64,000 nt of DNA from Solen grandis. Its lineage: Eukaryota; Mollusca; Bivalvia; Adapedonta; Solenidae. Below are positions 56,949 through 64,000 of the stretch, piece by piece (the first letter of the stretch is position 1; each line of letters begins with the position of its first letter). The notes beneath the pieces were generated by a model. That model saw only the letters and a program-made list of their open reading frames with translations, was not told where the DNA came from and did no database searches. Position numbers and translations under genes: made by a program. The stretch covers positions 15,257,504 to 15,321,503 of the forward strand of contig CM037778.1 of assembly GCA_021229015.1 (NCBI GenBank), written 5' to 3'.

Positions 56949-57910
56949 CAGAGTGATGGCATTCGGTCCCAAGGTAGCCCCTCGAACTTTTACAAAATGT
57001 TTAACAGTAGTTGCAGCATACCTACGACAACAAAGTTTGAGACTGTCAGTTTATCTAGACGATTGGTTGGGTCTAAATGCAACCAGAAGGGGTCTTCTTC
57101 AAGATCGAGAGAGATTGTTGAATCTGTTGATAGATCTAGGTTTCATCGTCAATCTAAAAAAGTCTCAGTTCCAAAACAAACAATAACATACATTGGAGGT
57201 CAATTTCATTTACGAGAAGGAATAGTACGCCCGACTTTGGAACGTATAAGCAAGAGAGCTCAAGCAGTAAAACTCATTCTATCCAAGAAAGAAGCAACTG
57301 CCAGGGAGTTCTTACATCTGTTAGGCCTTCTAGCTTCTTGTGTAGAAAAAGTCCATTATGCACGCTTACACATGAGACCAATCCAATTGTATATGTTGCA
57401 CTTTTGGAAACCAAGCCCCAGAGATCTTGCTTACAAGATACCAATATATTCTCATCTGGTTCCACATCTGAAATGGTGGTTAGTTACAGCAAACATTTCT
57501 CAGGGCAAACCTTTTCAACAACCTTTGACTACAATTACATTCCAGACAGATGCAAGCATGTTTGCGGGGGGGGGGGGGGCGGCATGTCTGGGGAAGAAAA
57601 TAATTCAAGGAACTTGGTCTCCAGAAGACTGAAAATTACACATAAACTGCCTAGAGATGGAATCAGTTTACAGAGCTATCTTACACTTCCTTCCTTGGTT
57701 AAAAAAATCAGGCTGTACTAGTTCGGTCGGACAACACCACAGTAGTCCAGTACTTGAACAAACAAGGGGGAACACGTTCAACATATTTGTGCTGTGCATG
57801 CAAACATGGAAAATTTGGCAACTGGCCATCAAGGAGAACATTTGGTTGAAAGCAGCACAGTTGAAAGCAGCACATATTGCAGGTCGGCTCAATGTTCTTC
57901 CAGATTAGTT
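56949..57910 (+). pseudogene. DIRS-2 RT-RNase H remnant
   Basis: It starts inside RT (RVMAFGPKVAPRTFTK), then the catalytic VYLDDWLG with YLDDW at 57052-57066, then the thumb region with AREFLHLLGLLASC and ARLHMRPIQLYML. RNase H begins FQTDAS at about 57540, interrupted by a run of 14 G (57566-57579). The frame then meets TGA after TWSPED (about 57630). SDNTTVVQYLNKQGGT and HIAGRLNVLPD follow in shifted frames. Frames change at least three times; not functional. Confidence 0.87.
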
Positions 57911-57989
57911 ATCAAGAATTCATATCCGTCCAACAGAATAGACGTTGAACAGGGCAATAGTAAAAAAGCATTTTTTACAAATGGGGATT

Positions 57990-59292
57990 TTTCAATGATA
58001 GATTTGTTTGCATCTCACCTGAACAAACAAGCACAGATATTTTGCACTTGGATTCCCCACCCTGCAGCTCTAGCTTTGGATGCACTAACAATTTCGTGGG
58101 ACAGAATGTTGTTTGCTTATGCGTTTCCTCCGATTTGTCTTGTGCCACGAGTGATTCAATACATGAAACAATTTCATTGCACCATAATTCTGATTGCACC
58201 AGTTTGGCCGAGACGACATTGGTACCCAGAATTACTACGGTTGTCAATAGCAAATCCAATTGCATTACCAGTAGTTCACAACCTCTTGAGTCAACCTCGG
58301 ACTCAAATTCTACATCCAAACCCAGGGGTGTTCAAACCAGCGGCATGGTTGCTGTCGACAAACACCTTTCTGCAGCAGGATTTTCAAAAAGGGCTAGATA
58401 TTTGCTTAAGTCAAGTTGGCGAAAAGGCACACAACAAGATTACAATCCGTAGTTGGTGTGTTGAACGTAAAATTAATTTTTTTACAGCAACTGTAGCCCA
58501 ATGTGCTGAATTTGTAGCTGATTTGTTCCATGAAGTGCTGCAGTATCGTACTATCTCTGGTTATAGGTCAATGTTGTCAGCAATCTTGCCTCCAGTAGGT
58601 GATAAACCTGTGGGTCAACATCCCTATATTGTAAGAATTTTGAGAGGTGTTTTTAATGATAGGCCACCAGTTAAAAGATTGGTTCCAGAATGGGATTTAC
58701 AGATTGTGTTGAAAGCGTTACAGAAGTATCCTATGTCTAAAAACATCGCTCAAATATGTGACTCTTAAAACCATTTTTTTCTTTCAGCCATCACGACGTT
58801 CCGCAGGGTTGGAGACCTTCAAGCGTTGAAGTTGGGTGAAGGGTGTCAGTACAGAGTCAAGAAGTCACTTTTTTGAGACAAGGTCTAAGTAAGATCGGTC
58901 GTCGTAGCCATATTTCTCCCAAGATTTTTGTGCCGTGTTTCAGGAACAAGTTGCTTGACCCCAAAAGAGCTATTGCTTTGTATTTGAAAAAGACTGAACC
59001 ATTCCGAGTCAAGGTTAAAAAAGATGAAACTTCATTATTTATAAGTTATATCAAACCTCATAATAAAGTTTCAAAGCAAACTATTAGCTCTTGGTTAGTT
59101 AAAACAATTCAGAAGGCTTATGGTGACAAAAGCAAGAAAGTGAAAGCACATTCTACAAGGTCAGTTGGACCATCTTGGGCTTTATTTAATGATGCATCTA
59201 TAGAATCAATTATGCAAGCAGCAGATTGGTCACGTGAGAGCACTTTTATGAAGTTTTATTATAGAGACATTGAACCAGCAGTGTTGAAGTAA
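57990..59292 (+). pseudogene. DIRS-2 RT C-terminal extension and tyrosine recombinase remnant
   Basis: MIDLFASHLNKQ and ALALDALTISWDRMLFAYAF (about 57994-58130) are the conserved region between RNase H and YR. The recombinase core-binding part includes TISGYRSMLS (about 58551-58580). After a frame change at about 58745, FRRVGDLQALKL carries the first catalytic-arginine region (about 58800-58835). Another frame change leads to 58843-59292, with HSTR (HxxR) at 59149-59160 and the nucleophile tyrosine in FYYRDIEPA at about 59257-59262. The stop is at 59290-59292. Active-site residues survive individually but are in three frames. Confidence 0.85.
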
Positions 59293-60734
59293 TTTTGTGG
59301 AAAGTGAGCATTAGTTATTGAATGAAAGCTTTATTTCCGACTGATTGATTTGTGGAAATTTCAGGGAATAAGACATTCTGTTGGGTTTTAGACTATGTAC
59401 TTCCAGGGAAGGAGGGAGACAAAAGATTCTAATGCGTAGTTCTTTTTTCCAGTGATTTTACTATACTACGATTAACTGAAAATATACATAAAATGCATTT
59501 CAGTTCTAGAAATATACCAGAGACCAGAGACATAATATCAAATTAATAAAAATAGAAAAGCATCAATCTTATTCTATTATCAATATATCATACCAACAGT
59601 AACATGCCCTGAACCAAGGGAAGTAACTGCTGTAAGAACAATACCCTTAGAAAGCCAAATCATGATAATCAGACATATGAACTACCAAAGACTGATTTGA
59701 CAATATTTCAATGACATTGCAAGTTATCAAGCAAAATACTGACTAGAATAGATAAATTCAAGTGTACATACAATATAATTATACCACTGACAAATATTAT
59801 TCAATTATAGAAATAACTGTTAACCTATTTCAAAATATTCAGTATTATCAGAAAGTAACAATTATTCTTATAAATTTTCATAAACTCTAATAATGCCACT
59901 GACAATGTATAAATCAAAATCTCAATTCTACAGTAGCTACCCACAATGCAAGGGAGATAATTTCTCACAATCAAAGGGAAATAATCCAACATTCTTCAAC
60001 AGCATTGTTTGGCTAATTTAAGATATAATAACTGATTTGCTATAAAACAGAGACTTTGATCGTTTGCAACAAACATCTTATAAAGTGAATATTACACTTA
60101 TACCTATGCAAACTCACGATATCACAATGAATACATCATGGTTCGTATTCCCAATCATGCAAATATACACGAGGCATGATCCCAATAATGCGAGGCACAT
60201 GAATACCGATTTATCACATATAAAGGCTTGAACAGCACCTGAACACTCTGCAATATTAAAAGTGAACATATAACGCATTGAATACTAACCAAATTCAAGT
60301 ATCATCCCTCCGATTAGTACAGAAAATCTTGTGTTTTTCGTCTCGTTTTGTTTTTCCAAACACAAACATGTGCAAAAAACCGGAAGTCACAGTCCTACTG
60401 GTGCCTAATCCAATCATATCGCTAGATTTTGCGGCGGTAAATACAAATAAATTCATCCCCAGAACTTTCGCCCTAAACCATTCGCCCCAATAAATTTGGA
60501 ATTTACATTATCATTATTTTGGCGCTTACAGACTATATTTATGGAACATGATACAGGTTATATCATTGGATATGGTATATTATTGTTCATATATTAATAC
60601 TGAAGATCAGTAAATGAAGGTAGGTCAGTGTATGTATAGTTTGGATGAAGTAATCCATGTACAGTTTGGATAAAGAAATCCATGAATTGCACAAGAAAGA
60701 GACAGAAACCGAAAATACAACCACAGCTATAAGG
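59293..60734. other. AT-rich non-coding region
   Basis: No gene, inverted repeat or SINE recognised. A short direct repeat (ATAGTTTGGAT / ACAGTTTGGAT with AAATCCATG or TAATCCATG) occurs near 60637-60685. Confidence 0.45.
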
Positions 60735-60769
60735 TATGTATTGCTTTGTGTATATTTCAGTCAGGCAAA

Positions 60770-61113
60770 TATAAATCATGAAGTAAAATTATTAAATTTT
60801 ATAAGAATTAGAATTTTAAGAATGGATTTATACTTGTCTGACAGAGGACCTCCATCCTCCCCTCTTTTATTTTCGGTGATATTATTTTCCATGTCGCCGT
60901 AATAAAACTGATATATGGGGTTCTCACGTAGTATTTAAAGGAGGTTTAAACCACGTGATGATGGAAGTTAGATCACGTGGGTGTTATTATTAGCGAATTG
61001 TTGAGGACGGTACGGTAATAATATCCTTATGTATATTTCAGTCAGGCAAGTTTAAGTCCGTTCTTAAAATTCTAATTCTTATCAAAATTTAATAATTTTA
61101 CATAGACTTAAAT
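60770..61113. mobile_element. foldback with 73-bp arms
   Basis: The left arm (60770-60842, with AAAATTATTAAATTTTATAA and GAATTAGAATTTTAAGAA) is inverted at 61040-61113. GTATATTTCAGTCAGGCAA is also directly repeated at about 60749 and 61030. The centre has two CACGTG E-box-like palindromes (about 60951 and 60974). Confidence 0.8.
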
Positions 61114-61332
61114 AGGAAAAACTAGAAAAATCTTGTCAGAGTTGCAATATTTAGTGTGTAACAGCCTAGTAGACCTCAAGTTTGTTCAAATCATGGGACT
61201 GGGGTCACAATTTGCACTGCCCTAGGGTTCACCTCTGCATGGTTTATGTATTCAGTATGACTCTTATAATAAGAGTCAATGAAGGCACTGTTTCTCAGGT
61301 GAGCGATTCAGGGTCATCTTGGCACTCTTGTT
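61095..61332 (-). mobile_element. remnant of a family A element
   Basis: Part of a type A core unit (TACATAGACTTAAATAGGAA ... TTGTTCAAATCATGGGACTG), then the left end in reverse: CTCAGGTGAGCGATTCAGG and CACTCTTGTT. Diverged. Confidence 0.6.
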
Positions 61333-61567
61333 TCTTCTGTTTGAATTGCATCCCTCAAGGATGTATGGTGGAGTGTTCCATTTTGTCAGAATATCACTAG
61401 CATTAGATGGCAGGTCTGTCTTCATGATTTGTAAGCATATTCTCAATACTGAGATTCACACAAGCTAATAGTCTAAATATACTCATAGCTGTTTGTCACC
61501 TTGAATAGATGGTATGATTATCAGAGCAACTCAGAGCAACAGATAACTTTTGATGGCAATTAGTTTT

Positions 61568-62019
61568 TAGCTCACCTGAGCACTTGTGCTCGGGTGAGCT
61601 TTTGTGATCGCCTTTTGTCCGTCGTGCGTCGTCAGTCGTCAACAATTGTTTGTGAACACTCTAGAGGCCACAGTTTTGGCCCAATCTTCATGAAACTTGG
61701 TCAGGATGTTTGTATACTTGATATCTCGGATAAGTTCGAAATTGGGTCATGTGGGGTCTAAAACTAGGTCACTAGGTCAAATCCTTGAAAAACCTTGTGA
61801 ACACTCTAGAGGCCTTCATTTTTGTCCCAGTCTTCATTTAACTTGATATGAATGATGACTGCATGAATTCCCAGTTGAGTGCAAATTCAGGTAGGATCAA
61901 TATGTAGGTCACTTAGTCAAATGTTAGAAAACCACTTTAGATGCCAGATTTTTTGTCATTATGCCTAACACAGCCATCTTAACTCAGGTGAGCGATACAG
62001 GGCCATCTTGGCCCTCTTG
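61568..62019 (-). mobile_element. compact family A element, type B core, reverse
   Basis: Starts with the right-end hairpin in reverse (AGCTCACCTGAGCAC-TT-GTGCTCGGGTGAGCT), then GATCGCCTTTTGTCCGTCGT. It holds about one and a half type B core units. It ends with CTCAGGTGAGCGATACAGGG and GGCCCTCTTG. Both ends are present, so this is a short but complete copy of 452 bp. Confidence 0.85.
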
Positions 62020-62591
62020 TTTATCAATACTCTCCAAGAACAATTGCTCAAATAAAGTTGATCCATGAAGAACTCTGGTTGCCATGACAACAAATAGAAA
62101 AAATAATTGAAAGCTTTGAAAATCATCTCCTCTGAAACCGCTGGACAGAATTTGATAAAACTTGTATGATCCTTGGGTGGGCCTCTATAAAAATTGCTCA
62201 AATAAAGTTGATCCATGAAGAACTCTGGTTGCCATGGCAACAAATAGAAAAAAATAATTGAAAACTTTGAAAATCATCTCCTCTGAAACCGCTGGACAGA
62301 ATTTGATCAAACTTGGCATGTATGATCCTTGGGTGGGCCTCTACAAAAATTGCTCAAATACAGTTGATCCATGAAGAACTCTGGTTGACATCAAATAGAA
62401 AAAATAACTGAAAACTGAAAATCGTCTCCTGAAACAAATGGTCAGAATTTATTTTCCTTTGGCACAAATATTCACTTCATGAATGTCTACCATAATTGCT
62501 AAAATAAAGTTGATCCCTTGAAAAATAAGGCCCCTAGGGGGTTGGCTAATTTCCTTATATACTCTATATAGAAAACATCAAAATACTTTTT
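62020..62591. repeat. about 148-bp tandem repeat, three copies
   Basis: GTTGATCCATGAAGAACTCT recurs at about 62058, 62209 and 62362, with GAAACCGCTGGACAGAATTT in each of the first two units. It is the same unit as in 13650-13790. Confidence 0.8.
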
Positions 62592-64000
62592 AGCTCACCT
62601 GAGCACAACGTGCTCATGGTGAACTTTTGTGATCGCCTTTTGTCCGTCGTCCGTGCGTGCGTCCGTCGTCAACAATTTCTTTAAACAACATCTACCAAAC
62701 TACTCATTGGAATTTGATAAAACTTCAAAGGAATGTTCAGTATGGGGCCCTTTACCAAAGTTGTTAAAATTATTTTGATTGGTCAAAAATCTAGGTCACA
62801 AGAGCTAAAAATAGATTTTAAAAATGAAAATTTTAAAAATCTTCTCAGAAACCACAAGCCTAGCCTTTTGATTTTTGATATGTAGCATGATCTTATGGCT
62901 CTCTACCAAGATTGTTCAAATTATGACCCTGGTGTCAAAATTGGCCCCGCCCCAGGGGTCACTTGATTTAACATAAGCTTATATAGGAAAAACTTGAAAA
63001 AATCTTCTTCTTAGAAACCACAAGGCCTGGAGTTTAGATATTTGGTATGTAGCATGATCTTATGACTCTCTACCAATATTGTTCAAATTATGACCCTGTG
63101 GTCAAAATTGGGGTCACTTGATTTAACATAGGCTAATATAGGAAAAACTTGAAAAAATCTTCTTCTCAGAAACCACAAGGCCTGGGGTTTAGATATCGGT
63201 GTTCAATATCGTCTAGTAGATCACTACAAAGTTTGTTCAAATCATGGCCCTGGGGTCAAATTTGGCCCCGCCCCAGGGGTCACTTGATTTAACATAGGCT
63301 AATATAGGAAAAACTTGAAAAAATCTTCTCAGAAACAACAAGGCCTGGAGTTTAGATATTTGGTATGTAGAATTATCTTCTGGGTCTCTACAATGTTTTT
63401 ACAAATCATGACCATTGGGTCAAATTTGGCCCCACCAAAGGGGTCCCTGATTTTACATAGGCTAATATAGGAAAAAACTTGAAAAAATCTTCTTCTCAGA
63501 AACCACAAGGCCTGGTGTTTAGATATTTGGTGTGTAGCATTGTCTAGTGGATCTCTTCTACGTTTGTTCAAGTCATGAATCATGCATTGTCTAGTGGATC
63601 TATATTTAGTTTGTTCAAATCATGGCCCTGGGGTCAAATTTGGCCCCGCCATTGGGGTCACCTGATTTTACATAGGCTAATATAGAAATAACTTGAAAAT
63701 TCTTCTTTTTAGGAAACTAGAAAACACATGGCCTGGCGTTTAGATATTTGGTGAAAATTGGCCCCGCCCCAGGGATCACTTGTTTTTTTACATAGACTTA
63801 TTTTGGAAAAAAGCTAGAAAAATTTCTTCTCAAAAACCACAAGGTCTGGAGTTTAGATATTTGGTATGTAACATGGGCTAATAGACCTCTACCCAGTTTG
63901 TTCAAATCATGACCCTGGGGTCAAAATTGGCTCTGCCCCAGGGGTCACTTGATTTTACATAGCCTAATGATATCAGGTGAGCGATCCAGGGCCATCATGG
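62592..64000 (-). mobile_element. family A element, type A core, reverse, cut by the window end
   Basis: The right-end hairpin in reverse (AGCTCACCTGAGCACAACGT...) is followed by the unique tail and then six or more type A units (GGCCCCGCCCCAGGGGTCAC repeats). The last bases (CAGGTGAGCGATCCAGGGCC then ATCATGG) are the left-end palindrome, so only about the last 10 bases of the element lie outside the window. Confidence 0.87.

Larger units (their letters stand above)
56949..59292 (+). mobile_element. second DIRS-type element, decayed, 5' part missing
   Basis: RT, RNase H and tyrosine recombinase occur in the DIRS order on the plus strand. The 5' part (inverted repeat, Gag, RT fingers) is lost at the gap. 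Multiple stops and frame changes show it is old. Codon-level resemblance to the 2737-10070 element is limited to conserved motifs, so it is a different DIRS lineage. No inverted repeat or ICR could be recognised in 59293-60500. Confidence 0.85.

Noticed and set aside
56648..56962. Frames crossing the N gap
   Set aside because: Translation through N carries no information.

Overview
The window is eukaryotic and repeat-rich. It holds one recognisable host gene with spliced exons, 100-base assembly gaps at 25513-25612 and 56849-56948, and many interspersed families. The mix (DIRS-type tyrosine-recombinase retrotransposons, tRNA-like SINEs, a LINE, and abundant elements beginning AACAAGAGGGCC with minisatellite cores) points to a mollusc, most likely a bivalve such as a heterodont clam. 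That assignment is inference from family recognition, not from a search.

Layout. 1-2736: AT-rich sequence, one weak candidate exon, and a tandem-core element. 2737-10070: a structurally complete DIRS retrotransposon on the minus strand, with inverted terminal repeats, an internal complementary region, Gag-like, RT-RNase H and tyrosine recombinase coding regions, light damage, and a 1.25-kb foldback element nested in its 5' leader. 11001-20459: a block of tandem-core elements that share ends but carry different core minisatellites; one is nested inside another, which exposes its exact boundaries. 20566-23233: a second tandem-core family with a nearly identical 862-bp duplication. 23234-32780: mostly non-coding, with an LTR candidate and several foldback elements. 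32781-35613: a 5'-truncated, decayed LINE on the minus strand. 35614-40122: SINE copies and a 21-bp minisatellite.

Host gene. 40123-54704 carries the first four coding exons of a lysosomal beta-mannosidase (MANBA, GH2 family) on the plus strand: signal peptide plus N-terminal domain, about 200 of the roughly 880 residues usual for the family. Introns 1-3 are about 9.1, 2.1 and 2.7 kb and hold SINEs, MITEs and foldbacks. No further exon was recognised; the catalytic part must lie beyond the window or in sequence lost at the gap.

Most interesting locus. At 55590-56280, on the minus strand and downstream of MANBA exon 4, a 122-codon ORF encodes a Gln/Glu/Asp-rich, probably coiled-coil, non-histone protein. 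It is dressed like a replication-dependent histone gene: duplicated CCAAT modules, a TATAAAAG box, a very short leader, and a histone-type 3' stem-loop just after the stop. A second, perfect histone-type stem-loop with the same downstream element lies 1.15 kb away, next to the second gap, suggesting a tandem family whose next member was lost in assembly. Beyond the gap lies a decayed second DIRS element (56949-59292, plus strand), then a foldback and a run of reverse-oriented tandem-core elements that continues past the end of the window.
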